Source of the DNA: Pseudomonas putida
GTDB taxonomy: Bacteria; Pseudomonadota; Gammaproteobacteria; Pseudomonadales; Pseudomonadaceae
Length of the DNA stretch: 64,000 nt
NCBI RefSeq assembly: GCF_028682475.1
Contig: NZ_JANHLE010000004.1
Coordinates: forward strand, 124,001-188,000
Direction of reading: 5' to 3'
In this document: piece by piece, positions 19,964 through 29,419 of the stretch
How the letters are laid out: each line of letters opens with the position of its first letter
Numbering within the stretch: the stretch's first letter is position 1
Program-made: the position numbers and the translations under genes
Notes under the pieces: generated by a model
What the model saw: the letters and a program-made list of their open reading frames with translations, nothing else
Database searches by the model: none
Told to the model about the DNA's origin: nothing

Positions 19964-21849
19964 TGAGCCGATTCCTGAGCGACGGTGGCGGGAGCGAACT
20001 CGGATTTGAGCCGGCCATTCTCGTCGAGCAACCAGGCGTCCATCACCTGACGCATTACCGGCGCTGCGACACGGCCACCCGCCTCGCCGTTCTCGATCAT
20101 GACCGAGACCACGATCCTGGGGTTCTCTGCCGGCGCGAAGCCGACGAACAGGGCGTGGTCACGGTGGCGCTCCTGCACCTTGTTGCGGTCGTACTTCTCG
20201 CCCTGCTTGATTGCCACCACCTGGGCGGTACCACTCTTGCCGGCAATGCGGTACTGGGCACCGGCGGCGGCAGCACGGGCGGTACCACGGGCGTTGTGCA
20301 TCACCTGCTCCATGCCATGGGTAACCTTGGCCCAGTCGGACTTGTCGCGCAGGACGATGTCGTCCATCGGATGCTCGTCCACCGGCGGCTGGCCTTCGAT
20401 GGTCTTGGCCAGGTGCGGACGGTTCCACTTGCCCTTGCTGGCGATCAGCGCGATGGCCTGGGCCATCTGCAGCGGCGTGGTCTGCATGTAGCCCTGGCCG
20501 ATACCGAGAATCAGCGTTTCACCCGGGAACCAGGCCTGGCGGCGGGTTGTGCGCTTCCATTCGCGGGTCGGCATCAGGCCGGCGGACTCCTCGAACATGT
20601 CGAGGGCGACTTTCTGCCCGAGGCCGAACTTGTTCATGTAGCTGGACAGGCGGTCGATGCCCATCTTGTGCGCCAGATCGTAGAAGTAGGTGTCGTTGGA
20701 ACGCATGATCGCCAGGTCCAGGTCGACCCAGCCGTCACCGCTGCGGTTCCAGTTGCGGTACTTGTGGTCATAGTTGGGCAACTGGTAGTAGCCCGGGTCG
20801 AACACCCGGCTACTGGCCGTGACCACACCACTGTCGAGGCCGGCGATGGCCACAGCCGGCTTGATGGTCGAACCCGGTGGGTACAAGCCCCGCAGCACAC
20901 GGTTGAACAGCGGTCGGTCGATCGAGTCGCGCAGCTCGGCATAGGCCTTGAAGCTGATGCCGGTGACGAACGGGTTGGGGTCGAAGCTTGGCTGGCTGAC
21001 CATCGCCAGCACTTCACCGGTGTTCGGGTCGAGCGCGACGACGGCCCCACGACGCCCGCCCAACGCAGCCTCGGCGGCTTCCTGCAATTTGATGTCGAGG
21101 CTCAGGACAATGTCCTTGCCGGGGATCGGGTCGGTGCGCTTGAGCACCCGCAATACCCGGCCGCGGGCGTTGGTCTCGACCTCTTCGTAGCCAACCTGCC
21201 CATGCAGCTCGGGCTCGTAGAAGCGCTCGATACCGGTCTTGCCGATATGGTGGGTACCGCTGTAGTTGACCGGATCGAGGGTCTTGAGCTCTTTCTCGTT
21301 GATCCGTCCGACGTAGCCGACCGAGTGAGCGAAATGCGCTCCCTGCGGGTAATGCCGGACCAGCTGGGCAACCACCTCGACACCCGGCAGGCGGAACTGA
21401 TTCACCGCAATACGGGCAATCTGCTCCTCGGTCAGCTCGAACAGGATCGGCACCGGCTCGAACGGCCGACGCCCCTGGCGCATGCGCTTTTCAAACAGCG
21501 TACGGTCGTCCGGGGTCAGCTCCAGCACCTCGACGATCACATCGAGCACCTGCTGCCAGTCGCCGGAGCGCTCGCGGGTCATGCTCAGGCTGAAGCTTGG
21601 CCGGTTATCGGCGATGATCACGCCGTTCCGGTCAAAAATCAGCCCGCGAGTCGGCGGAATCGGCTGCACGTGCACCCGGTTGTTTTCCGACAGGGTCGAG
21701 TGATAGTCGTACTGGATCACCTGCAGGTAATACAGGCGCGCGATCAGCACGCAGATCAGCAGAACGACCGCCACGGCACCGACCACGACGCGACTGCGCA
21801 CCATACGGGCGTCTTTCTCGTGATCCTTGAGGCGAATCGGCTGCGTCAT
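19960..21849 (-). CDS. mrdA: Penicillin-binding protein 2 (transpeptidase)
   Basis: This class B PBP (629 residues) cross-links lateral-wall peptidoglycan in the elongasome. There is one N-terminal membrane segment (about residues 20-42), a dimerisation/allosteric domain, then the transpeptidase. The catalytic Ser327 is in GSTIKP; RSNDTYF and GKSGTAQ are the other active-site motifs. rlmH lies 16 bases upstream and rodA overlaps downstream. Confidence 0.97.
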   Translation of the reverse strand: MTQPIRLKDHEKDARMVRSRVVVGAVAVVLLICVLIARLYYLQVIQYDYHSTLSENNRVHVQPIPPTRGLIFDRNGVIIADNRPSFSLSMTRERSGDWQQVLDVIVEVLELTPDDRTLFEKRMRQGRRPFEPVPILFELTEEQIARIAVNQFRLPGVEVVAQLVRHYPQGAHFAHSVGYVGRINEKELKTLDPVNYSGTHHIGKTGIERFYEPELHGQVGYEEVETNARGRVLRVLKRTDPIPGKDIVLSLDIKLQEAAEAALGGRRGAVVALDPNTGEVLAMVSQPSFDPNPFVTGISFKAYAELRDSIDRPLFNRVLRGLYPPGSTIKPAVAIAGLDSGVVTASSRVFDPGYYQLPNYDHKYRNWNRSGDGWVDLDLAIMRSNDTYFYDLAHKMGIDRLSSYMNKFGLGQKVALDMFEESAGLMPTREWKRTTRRQAWFPGETLILGIGQGYMQTTPLQMAQAIALIASKGKWNRPHLAKTIEGQPPVDEHPMDDIVLRDKSDWAKVTHGMEQVMHNARGTARAAAAGAQYRIAGKSGTAQVVAIKQGEKYDRNKVQERHRDHALFVGFAPAENPRIVVSVMIENGEAGGRVAAPVMRQVMDAWLLDENGRLKSEFAPATVAQESAQ

Positions 21850-21865
21850 TGAAAGGCTTACAGGT

Positions 21866-22333
21866 TCATTTATGGTAAGGATGCCCGGACAGCACGGTCC
21901 AGGCGCGGTACAGCTGCTCGCCGATCAGTATCCTTACCAATGGGTGCGGCAGGGTCAGCGGCGACAGCGACCAGCGCTGCTCCGCCCGCGCACAGACTTC
22001 CGGCGCCAGCCCTTCCGGGCCGCCGACCATGAAGTTCACGGTACGCGAGTCCAGGCGCCAGCGGTCCAGCTCGACCGCCAGTTGCTCGGTACTCCAGGGC
22101 TTGCCATGGACCTCCAGGGTGACAATCCGTTCCCCTGGCTGGACCTTGGATAGCATGGCCTCGCCCTCCTGACGAATCAGGCGGGCGACATCGGCATTCT
22201 TGCCCCGGGTGTTGAGCGGTATTTCCACCAGCTCCAGCGACAGCTCCGAGGGCAGGCGCTTGGCATATTCATGCCAGCCGTCCTCGACCCACTTGGGCAT
22301 GCGCGAGCCGACCGCGATCAGACGCAGACGCAC
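21866..22333 (-). CDS. rlmH: 23S rRNA (pseudouridine1915-N3)-methyltransferase RlmH
   Basis: This SPOUT-class methyltransferase (155 residues, the family length) acts on the 70S ribosome. FMVGGPEGL and [18 protein letters not shown] form the knotted SAM site. rsfS is 9 bases upstream, so two ribosome-related genes are adjacent in the operon. Confidence 0.97.
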   Translation of the reverse strand: MRLRLIAVGSRMPKWVEDGWHEYAKRLPSELSLELVEIPLNTRGKNADVARLIRQEGEAMLSKVQPGERIVTLEVHGKPWSTEQLAVELDRWRLDSRTVNFMVGGPEGLAPEVCARAEQRWSLSPLTLPHPLVRILIGEQLYRAWTVLSGHPYHK

Positions 22334-22342
22334 GAGCCTTCC

Positions 22343-22771
22343 TTATTCCCGGTCTTTGAGATTGTCGGAATAGGCGTGAGTGTTTTCCGGGCTGTGGTGC
22401 TTGCCATCGGCGGCACGGCTCTGCTCGGCACCCATCCACAGACGCTCGAGGTCGTAGAACTGACGGGCAGCGGCGGTCATCATGTGGACGATGACGTCGT
22501 TGAGGTCGAGCAGCACCCAGTCGCTGTCGCCCTTGCCTTCTTCGCCCAGCGGCTGCACGCCCTTGGCCTTGACCTGCTCACGGACCTTTTCCAGCATCGC
22601 GCTGATCTGGCGGTTGGAGGTACCGGTGGCGATGATCATGTAGTCGGTCAGGCTGTGCTTTTCTTTTACGTCGATGACCTGGATGTCCTGGGCCTTGACT
22701 TCTTCCAGGGCGGACTTGGTCAGTTCGACCAGTTCTTCGGCACTGATGGCACTGATTTTTTGCTTGGTCAT
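22343..22771 (-). CDS. rsfS: Ribosomal silencing factor RsfS
   Basis: This protein binds ribosomal protein L14 and blocks joining of subunits in starvation. The domain covers residues 1-115 (LTDYMIIATGTSNRQ, DWVLLDLNDVIVHMM, YDLERLW), and a hydrophilic tail of about 25 residues follows. An ATG 15 bases further upstream (22786) is in frame; MTKQKISAIS matches relatives best, so 22771 is used. Confidence 0.94.
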   Translation of the reverse strand: MTKQKISAISAEELVELTKSALEEVKAQDIQVIDVKEKHSLTDYMIIATGTSNRQISAMLEKVREQVKAKGVQPLGEEGKGDSDWVLLDLNDVIVHMMTAAARQFYDLERLWMGAEQSRAADGKHHSPENTHAYSDNLKDRE

Positions 22772-22816
22772 ATAAAACTCATTCAACTCAATAGTGTGAG
22801 GCGCTTCACAGCACCT

Positions 22817-23524
22817 TCAGTTCGGCGCACGGTACAGGTTGTGCGCATCGATGTAGGCCAGTACTGCGTCCGGCACCAGAAACCGCACCGACTTGCCGCT
22901 GGCCAGCAGCTGTCGGATCTGCGTGGCTGACACCGCAAGCGGTGTCTGCCAGACGAATGCAATTTGTCCCGCCGGCCCAACCAGAGCCTGCGGGTCACTG
23001 ACTGAGCGTGCGGCCAGCAGGTTGCGCAGGGCATCCGGTGGCTCGACGTCGGCATCCGGGCGTTGCAGCACCAGGATGTGACAGTGTTGCAGCAATTCTT
23101 CCCAACGGTGCCAACTGGGCAGGCCGCAGAACGCGTCCCAGCCCAGCAGCAGAAACAGCTGGTCCGAAGCGGCCAGTTCGGCGCGCATCAGTTCAAGTGT
23201 TTCGATGGTATACGACGGCGTGTCGCGCGCCAGTTCCCGCGCATCCACCGACAAGGTCGGCACGCCTTCAACCGCACAACGGACCATTTCCAGACGGTCC
23301 TGGGCCGATACTTGCGGCGTGTCCCGGTGCGGCGGGCGGGCATTGGGCATCAGCCGCAGCTCGTCCAGCGCCAGTACCTCGGCGACCTCAAGCGCGCTGC
23401 GCAAGTGGCCGATGTGGACCGGGTCGAAGGTCCCGCCGAGCACACCAATGCGCCGGGCGGGCGGCATCGTCATGACGGCGGCGAGCGGTTTGCGCTCGGC
23501 CAAGTCAGAGCGACTCCTGTCCAC
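22817..23524 (-). CDS. nadD: Nicotinate-nucleotide adenylyltransferase
   Basis: This enzyme makes nicotinate adenine dinucleotide in NAD synthesis. The nucleotidyltransferase motif is [15 protein letters not shown], and the second motif is SATQIRQLL. The start is uncertain: GTG at 23524 overlaps proA by 20 bases; a TTG at 23503 has AGGAG upstream; an ATG at 23473 lacks a Shine-Dalgarno. The longest form (235 residues) is given. Confidence 0.93.
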   Translation of the reverse strand: MDRSRSDLAERKPLAAVMTMPPARRIGVLGGTFDPVHIGHLRSALEVAEVLALDELRLMPNARPPHRDTPQVSAQDRLEMVRCAVEGVPTLSVDARELARDTPSYTIETLELMRAELAASDQLFLLLGWDAFCGLPSWHRWEELLQHCHILVLQRPDADVEPPDALRNLLAARSVSDPQALVGPAGQIAFVWQTPLAVSATQIRQLLASGKSVRFLVPDAVLAYIDAHNLYRAPN

Positions 23525-24776
23525 GCAGTTGACCGTCGCCGATCACCACGTATTTCTCGCAGGTCAGGCCTTCCAGCCCGACCGGACCGCGGGCGTGCAG
23601 CTTGTCGGTGGAAATACCGATTTCTGCGCCCAGGCCATATTCGAAACCGTCGGCAAAGCAGGTCGGGGTGTTGATCATCACCGAGGACGAATCGACCTCG
23701 GCGGTGAACTGCCGGGCCTGACCCTGGTGCTCGGTGACGATGGAATCGGTGTGATGCGAGCCGTAATGATTGATGTGCTCGATCGCCTGGTCCAGACCGT
23801 CGACCACGCGGATCGACAGAATCGCCGCCAGGTACTCGGTGTTCCAGTCCGCTTCAGTGGCCGGTACGGCATCGATAATCTGCCGGGTCCGCTCACAACC
23901 GCGCAGTTCGACGCCTTTTTCCCGAAATTGACGGGCCATTTCTGGCAGAAACTCTGCTGCAACCGACTGATCGACCAGCAGCGTTTCCATCGCCCCGCAA
24001 ATGCCATACCGGTAGGTTTTGGCGTTGAAGGCAATGCGCCGGGCCTTGTCCAGCTCGGCGTGCTCGGCCACATAAACGTGACAGATGCCGTCCAGATGCT
24101 TGATCACCGGTACCCGCGCATCACGGCTGATCCGCTCGATCAGGCCCTTGCCGCCACGCGGCACGATCACATCGACATACTCGGGCATGCTGATCAGCGC
24201 GCCGACCGCTTCACGGTCGGTGGTTTCCACCACCTGCACCACCGCAGCCGGCAGGCCGGCTTCGGCCAGGCCGCGCTGGATACAGGCGGCGATGGCGCGG
24301 TTGGAGTGAATGGCCTCGGAACCGCCGCGCAGGATGGTGGCGTTGCCCGACTTCAGGCAAAGGCTGGCCGCATCGATGGTCACGTTCGGGCGCGACTCGT
24401 AGATGATCCCGATCACCCCCAGCGGTACGCGCATCTTGCCGACCTGAATACCCGATGGCCGGTAGCTCATGTCACGAATCGCCCCGACCGGATCCGGTAG
24501 GCTGGCGACCTGGCGCAGGCCGACGATCATGCCGTCGATCCGCGCCGGGGTCAGCGCCAGGCGCTCAAGCATGGCCGGTTCCAGGCCATTGGCGCGACCA
24601 GCGGCCAGGTCCAGCTCGTTGGCAGCCGACAGCTCGACGCGGGCAGCGTCCAGGGCATTGGCGGCAGCTTGCAAGGCGCGGTTCTTCTGCGCGGTGCTGG
24701 CACGGCCAATCACGCGGGAAGCCTCGCGGGCAGCGCGACCCAGGCGGGTCATGTAGTCAAGAACGGACTCAGTCAT
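23505..24776 (-). CDS. proA: Gamma-glutamyl phosphate reductase
   Basis: This 423-residue enzyme makes glutamate-5-semialdehyde in proline synthesis. The catalytic Cys is in [11 protein letters not shown], and the NADP-binding region contains [10 protein letters not shown]. The open frame extends to 24863 but [13 protein letters not shown] is the family start. It is the first gene of the long minus-strand block that runs through nadD, rsfS, rlmH, mrdA and rodA. Confidence 0.97.
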   Translation of the reverse strand: MTESVLDYMTRLGRAAREASRVIGRASTAQKNRALQAAANALDAARVELSAANELDLAAGRANGLEPAMLERLALTPARIDGMIVGLRQVASLPDPVGAIRDMSYRPSGIQVGKMRVPLGVIGIIYESRPNVTIDAASLCLKSGNATILRGGSEAIHSNRAIAACIQRGLAEAGLPAAVVQVVETTDREAVGALISMPEYVDVIVPRGGKGLIERISRDARVPVIKHLDGICHVYVAEHAELDKARRIAFNAKTYRYGICGAMETLLVDQSVAAEFLPEMARQFREKGVELRGCERTRQIIDAVPATEADWNTEYLAAILSIRVVDGLDQAIEHINHYGSHHTDSIVTEHQGQARQFTAEVDSSSVMINTPTCFADGFEYGLGAEIGISTDKLHARGPVGLEGLTCEKYVVIGDGQLRGQESL

Positions 24777-24900
24777 GGGCTCAGTAGTCTTGGCGAAGGG
24801 GAAAATCGGCTGATTATAACTGGCACGCCGCCCCGCGCCCAGCGGTGACAGGCGGATGGTCAAAAACAGTGTTCATATCAATGGCCAATCCACCCTTTGA

Positions 24901-24925
24901 TCGCGGGGCAAGCCCGCTCCCACAG
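24901..24925. repeat. Single REP element
   Basis: One 25-base Pseudomonas REP copy (TCGCGGGGCAAGCCCGCTCC and four more bases) in the 236-base gap between the divergent proA and glycosylase genes. No facing partner is seen. Confidence 0.9.
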
Positions 24926-25012
24926 TGGGGATAAGGTCCCTGGCCGCTGTTCAGTCTCGATTAAGACAGAAATTGCTATCATCGCCGACCTGACCACCGC
25001 GAATCCGCCAGC

Positions 25013-25705
25013 ATGCCCGACTCAGCCCCCTGCCCGTCCCGAGCCCTGCCCGACAGCTTCTTCGACCGTGACGCAGAGGAACTGGCCAAAGCCCTGCTGG
25101 GCAAGGTCATCCGCCACCGTCACGGTCCGTACTGGCTGGCAGCGCGGATCATCGAGACCGAGGCCTACTACCTGAGCGACAAAGGCAGCCACGCGTCGCT
25201 CGGCTACACCGAAAAGCGCAAAGCACTGTTTCTCGATGGCGGACACATCTACATGTACTACGCGCGCGGCGGCGACTCGCTGAACTTCAGCGCCCATGGT
25301 CCGGGCAATGCCGTGCTGATCAAATCGGCCTATCCGTTCGTCGACGCCATCAGCGACGACAACAGCCTGGCACAGATGCAACTGAACAACCCCGATGCCA
25401 GCGGCCAGGCCCGTCCGGCCGAACGCCTGTGCGCCGGGCAGACCCTGCTGTGCAAGGCCCTGGGCTTGAAGGTGCCGCAGTGGGACGGCAAACGCTTCGA
25501 CCCCGAGCAACTGTTCGTTGAAGACTGCGGTATCAATGTGAAACACATTATTCAATCCGCCCGCCTGGGCATTCCCCATGGCCGCGACGAACATCTGCCC
25601 TACCGTTTCGTCGACGCCGACTTTGCCCGCCATTGCACACGGAACCCGCTGCGCCGGGGCCAAGTCGAAGGCCGGGACTACTTTCTACTGACACAAGGAA
25701 ACTGA
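25013..25705 (+). CDS. DNA-3-methyladenine glycosylase (AAG/MPG family)
   Basis: This 230-residue protein resembles the AAG/MPG family of base-excision glycosylases that remove alkylated purines. Seen are AKALLGKVI, RIIETEAYY (with the catalytic Glu) and GGHIYMYYARGG. The region KGSHASLGYTEK stands where many homologues have DPASHA-type sequence, so this is a divergent branch. No Ada-type regulator is nearby. A DedA-PAP2 gene follows 4 bases later in the same direction. Confidence 0.88.
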   Translation: MPDSAPCPSRALPDSFFDRDAEELAKALLGKVIRHRHGPYWLAARIIETEAYYLSDKGSHASLGYTEKRKALFLDGGHIYMYYARGGDSLNFSAHGPGNAVLIKSAYPFVDAISDDNSLAQMQLNNPDASGQARPAERLCAGQTLLCKALGLKVPQWDGKRFDPEQLFVEDCGINVKHIIQSARLGIPHGRDEHLPYRFVDADFARHCTRNPLRRGQVEGRDYFLLTQGN

Positions 25706-25709
25706 CACG

Positions 25710-27026
25710 ATGGGCCAATGGCTCGACAGCCTGACCGGTTGGCTTGGCGCCAACCCGCAATGGCTTGGCTTGGCGATTTTTCTGGTGGCCTGCGTGGAGT
25801 GCCTGGCCATCGCCGGAATCATCGTGCCTGGCACCGTACTGCTGTTCGCCGTGGCCGTACTGGCTGGCAGCGGCGCCCTGTCGCTGGGGGAAACCCTGCT
25901 GCTGGGATTCCTGGGCGGCCTGCTGGGCGACGCCATCTCCTACACCCTGGGGCGCAAGTTTCATCAGAACATCCGGCGCCTGCCGTTGCTGCGCCACCAT
26001 CCGGAATGGATCGGCGGCGCCGAAAGCTATTTCCAGCGCTACGGTATTGCCAGCCTGCTGGTCGGTCGCTTCATCGGCCCGCTGCGGCCGATGCTGCCGA
26101 TGGTCGCCGGCATGTTCGACATGCCCCTGCCTCGCTTTATCGCGGTCAGCCTGCTGGCCGGTGCCGGTTGGTCGGTCGCCTACCTGCTGCCCGGCTGGGC
26201 CACCGGCGCGGCCATGCGCTTGCCGCTGCCTGAAGGGTTCTGGCTGGATGCGGGCCTGATCGCCGCTGGCCTGGCCATACTAGTCGGCGTCAGTATCAAC
26301 TGCAGCCTGCGCAGCATGCGTCGCGGCACCCGGGTGATTGCCGGTCTCAGTCTGCTGGCCCTGGCCGCGCTGTTTATCGGCTGGCCGTATCTGCATGAGT
26401 TCGACCAGGGTTTGATGACCCTGATCCAGGAGCACCGCAGCAATGTCATCGATGGCAGCGTGGTGCTGATCACGCGCATGGGCGATTTTCGCACCCAGCT
26501 GTTCCTTGGCGGCTTGTTGACGGGCCTGTTGTTGCTAGCCCGGCAATGGCGTCCGGCACTCTTCGCCGGTACCACCCTGATCGGTACGGCCCTGGCCAAT
26601 GGCAGCCTGAAATGGCTGTTCGCCCGCGCCCGCCCGGAAGTGCTGACCGATCCGCTGACCACCTACAGCATGCCCAGCGGCCACAGCTCGGCAGCCTTCG
26701 CCTTTTTTCTGGTGCTGGCGGTGCTGGCCGGGCGCGGCCAGCCGGCGCGCATGCGCCTGACCTGGATCCTGCTGGGGTGTTTGCCGGCGCTGGCCATTGC
26801 GCTGTCGAGGGTTTACCTGGGCGCGCACTGGCCAACCGATATCCTCGCCGGGGCCATGCTCGCCTGCTGTATCTGCGCCACCAGCCTGACGCTTATCCAG
26901 CATCGCGAGCCGATCATCGCCCTGCCGTTGAAAGTCTGGTGGTTGATTCTGCCGGCCTGTGTAGCGCTTCTGGCGTTCTTCAGCCTGCATTCGCTGCCAC
27001 ACGCCCTGGTGCGCTACCAGTATTGA
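25710..27026 (+). CDS. DedA-PAP2 fusion membrane phosphatase
   Basis: This 438-residue inner-membrane protein joins two domains. Residues 1-200 are a DedA/VTT domain (GTVLLFAVAVLAG, LGRKFHQ, VGRFIGPLRPMLPMVAGMF). Residues 215-430 are a PAP2 acid phosphatase with KWLFARARPE, SMPSGHSSAAF and SRVYLGAHWPTDILAG, the three PAP2 motifs. DedA proteins flip polyprenyl or phospholipid carriers, and PAP2 enzymes remove lipid phosphates, so a combined carrier-recycling role is inferred. It overlaps nothing and converges on the LON-domain gene with 4 bases between stops. Confidence 0.9.
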   Translation: MGQWLDSLTGWLGANPQWLGLAIFLVACVECLAIAGIIVPGTVLLFAVAVLAGSGALSLGETLLLGFLGGLLGDAISYTLGRKFHQNIRRLPLLRHHPEWIGGAESYFQRYGIASLLVGRFIGPLRPMLPMVAGMFDMPLPRFIAVSLLAGAGWSVAYLLPGWATGAAMRLPLPEGFWLDAGLIAAGLAILVGVSINCSLRSMRRGTRVIAGLSLLALAALFIGWPYLHEFDQGLMTLIQEHRSNVIDGSVVLITRMGDFRTQLFLGGLLTGLLLLARQWRPALFAGTTLIGTALANGSLKWLFARARPEVLTDPLTTYSMPSGHSSAAFAFFLVLAVLAGRGQPARMRLTWILLGCLPALAIALSRVYLGAHWPTDILAGAMLACCICATSLTLIQHREPIIALPLKVWWLILPACVALLAFFSLHSLPHALVRYQY

Positions 27027-27030
27027 GGGC

Positions 27031-27621
27031 TCAGGCGAACAGCTCGCCCTGCAGTCGGTCAAGCAATGCCTGGATAGCGTCCAGGCGTTGCCGAGGTGAG
27101 TCGATGGCCAGCAGGTCGAGCTTGTCTTCTTCGACAAAGGGCAGCAGGTAAGCCAGCTGGTTGGCCAGTGCCTGTTGACCGGTGACCGTCACCGGCATGC
27201 CCAGTGCCTCGACCATCGGATGCTCGCCCAGCGCTTGCAGCAGCGCCAGCAAGTCATGATGGTCATCCGCCAGCGGCATATCTTCCCCCTCTGGCAGCCA
27301 GGACACATCAGCGACCAGCAACTGGTCTTTCTGCACCTCGAAAGGCCCGACACGAAAACGCCGGGTGCCCTCGACACGGATGCCGAGCAGGCCGTTGTCC
27401 TGCTGCTGAAAGTCGCGAATCAGCGCCTCGCAACCTATCTGCGAAAAGCCCGTCGGCGCTTTGCCGACCTGCTCGCCTTCAAGAATGCAGACCACACCAA
27501 AACCGCCGCCCCGCTTCATGCAGCGGCCGATCATGTCCAGGTAGCGCGCCTCGAAAATCTGCAGGTCGAGAAAGCAGCCTGGAAACAACACGGTATTGAG
27601 CGGAAACAGCGGTAACGTCAT
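27031..27621 (-). CDS. LON substrate-binding-domain protein
   Basis: This 196-residue protein has only the N-terminal substrate-binding domain of Lon (LPLFPLNTVLFPGCFLDLQIFE, EARYLDMI). It lacks the AAA+ and protease domains. Such stand-alone proteins are common in proteobacteria and their role is unknown. It lies 9 bases downstream of the lrgB-like gene on the same strand. Confidence 0.9.
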   Translation of the reverse strand: MTLPLFPLNTVLFPGCFLDLQIFEARYLDMIGRCMKRGGGFGVVCILEGEQVGKAPTGFSQIGCEALIRDFQQQDNGLLGIRVEGTRRFRVGPFEVQKDQLLVADVSWLPEGEDMPLADDHHDLLALLQALGEHPMVEALGMPVTVTGQQALANQLAYLLPFVEEDKLDLLAIDSPRQRLDAIQALLDRLQGELFA

Positions 27622-27630
27622 TGCAACTCC

Positions 27631-28347
27631 TCAAGCAACCAGGCTGACCGCCAGCGGCAGGAACACCGCCGTGGCAACGCCCATCAGGCTCATCGCCAGG
27701 GCCGCGAAGGCCCCGCATTCATCACTTTCCTGCAGGGCCACCGAAGTGCCCACTGCGTGAGCGGTCACGCCCAGCGCCATGCCTCGCGCCTCCGGGCTGT
27801 GCACACCACAGCGCGACAGCAATCCGGGGCCGAAGATCGCGCCAATCACCCCGGTGATCAACACGAACACCGCCGCCAGCGCGGCCACACCGCCGATCTG
27901 CTCCGCCACCAGCATGGCGATCGGCGACGTCACCGACTTCGGCGCCATGGTCATCAGGATCATGTGCTCGGCGCCAAACCACCAGCCCAGCAGCAGGCAG
28001 GCGCCCGTCGCGACGATCCCTCCGATTACCAGCGTAGTAAAGGTCGGCCAGAACAGCTGGCGAATCCGCCGCAGATTGAGATAAAGCGGCACCGCCAGCG
28101 CCACCGTCGCCGGCCCCAACAGGATACTCATGATCTCGGTACTTTTGCGGTACTCGCTGTAAGTCAAGCCACAGGCGAGCAGTACGCCAATGACCACCAG
28201 CATCGACACCAGCACCGGCTGAAGGAAAATCCAGCGGGTCTTTTCGTAGGCCGCCAGCACCAGTTGGTACGCCCCCAGGGTGATGCCGATGCCGAACAAT
28301 GGATGGTGAATGACCGCGTCCAGTGCGCCGTTCCAGTCCAGGCTCAT
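27631..28347 (-). CDS. LrgB/CidB-family membrane protein
   Basis: This 238-residue protein has about seven membrane segments and the family marks PKSVTSPIAM and AHAVGTSVAL. LrgB-family proteins work with LrgA/CidA-type holin-like partners in murein hydrolase control or in small-acid export. Its ATG overlaps the stop of the lrgA-like gene (ATGA), so the two form one unit. Confidence 0.92.
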   Translation of the reverse strand: MSLDWNGALDAVIHHPLFGIGITLGAYQLVLAAYEKTRWIFLQPVLVSMLVVIGVLLACGLTYSEYRKSTEIMSILLGPATVALAVPLYLNLRRIRQLFWPTFTTLVIGGIVATGACLLLGWWFGAEHMILMTMAPKSVTSPIAMLVAEQIGGVAALAAVFVLITGVIGAIFGPGLLSRCGVHSPEARGMALGVTAHAVGTSVALQESDECGAFAALAMSLMGVATAVFLPLAVSLVA

Positions 28348-28706
28348 GGCCGCTCCTCACGCTTGATCTGACGGGCGATGAGCTTTTGCATCAGCACCCC
28401 GACGAAGGCCAGGGTCACCAGCGCCGAAATCACCAGGGCACCGACGATGGCCCAGAAGTCCGCGGCGATATCCGCGGCGTAGACCATCACGCCCACCGCG
28501 GGCGGCACCAGCAGCAAGGGCAGGTAGCGCAACAGGCTATTGGCCGCCTCGCTCAGCGGCGCGCCGACTTCACCGCGCACCATGAGGAACACCAGCAGCA
28601 GTAACAGGCCAATGATCGGCCCGGGCAAGATGGGCACAAACAAATGATTGATTGCCGTCCCAAGCAATTGAAACAACACCAGCCAGGTCAAACCACGCAA
28701 CAGCAT
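28344..28706 (-). CDS. LrgA/CidA-family holin-like protein
   Basis: This 120-residue protein has four membrane segments and the motif PILPGPIIGLLLLLVFLM typical of CidA/LrgA. It is the first gene of the lrgA-lrgB-LON-domain set. Whether the pair serves autolysis control or transport of a metabolite such as pyruvate cannot be told from sequence. Confidence 0.9.
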   Translation of the reverse strand: MLLRGLTWLVLFQLLGTAINHLFVPILPGPIIGLLLLLVFLMVRGEVGAPLSEAANSLLRYLPLLLVPPAVGVMVYAADIAADFWAIVGALVISALVTLAFVGVLMQKLIARQIKREERP

Positions 28707-28875
28707 AACTTTCTCCTTCGGGCCTGGCGGCCATTATAAGCACGCTAACGACTTGCCTATAACTTGATATTCGCCGAAAACATGGCGACTTGACCGCTTT
28801 GAGCAGGCGTGCTGATCTTAGGCGTTCGAATCTGCCTAAGTCATAAGAAAACCAAAAATCGTCAGGAGAGTCACA

Positions 28876-29331
28876 ATGCCCTTTGTACCTGTTGCAGAGC
28901 TGTCGCAGTACGTTGGAAAGGAACTGGGATGTTCCGAATGGCTGACCATCGATCAAGCGCGCATCAACCTGTTTGCCGAAGCCACGGGTGACTTTCAGTT
29001 CATTCATGTGGACGCGGAGAAGGCGGCAAAAACGCCGTTTGGCAGCACAATCGCTCACGGTTTTCTCACCCTGTCGCTGATCCCCAAGCTGATGGAGAAC
29101 ATCCTGGTCTTGCCTGAAGGCCTGAAGATGGTCGTCAACTACGGCCTGGATAGCGTGCGCTTCATTCAGCCAGTAAAAGTCGACAGCAACGTGCGCCTCA
29201 AGGTCGCCCTGAGCGAAGCCTTCGAGAAAAAGCCCGGCCAATGGCTGCTCAAGTTCACCGCCACCCTGGAAATCGAAGGCCAGGAAAAGCCCGCCTACAT
29301 TGCCGAGCCGCTGACACTCTGCTTCGTCTGA
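28876..29331 (+). CDS. MaoC-like enoyl-CoA hydratase
   Basis: This 151-residue single hot-dog domain protein belongs to the MaoC (R)-hydratase family. The active-site region reads FAEATGDFQFIHVD, with the catalytic Asp and His in place; the common Asn-Pro between them is replaced by Phe-Gln-Phe-Ile. FGSTIAHGFLTLSL follows as in relatives. SD AGGAGAG precedes the ATG. Hydration of a trans-2-enoyl-CoA is inferred from the family; the natural substrate is unknown. Confidence 0.9.
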   Translation: MPFVPVAELSQYVGKELGCSEWLTIDQARINLFAEATGDFQFIHVDAEKAAKTPFGSTIAHGFLTLSLIPKLMENILVLPEGLKMVVNYGLDSVRFIQPVKVDSNVRLKVALSEAFEKKPGQWLLKFTATLEIEGQEKPAYIAEPLTLCFV

Positions 29332-29419
29332 GGCAACCCGATACTGAAACAGCCTCTGCGGCTGTTTCAGTCTGTACATTGTGCGGCATACTCGGGGCCT
29401 TACCCGTCCGGACCCCGTC

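Noticed and set aside
28344..28706. Phage holin
   Set aside because: The sequence pattern and the adjacent lrgB-like gene show a chromosomal LrgA/CidA-type protein.
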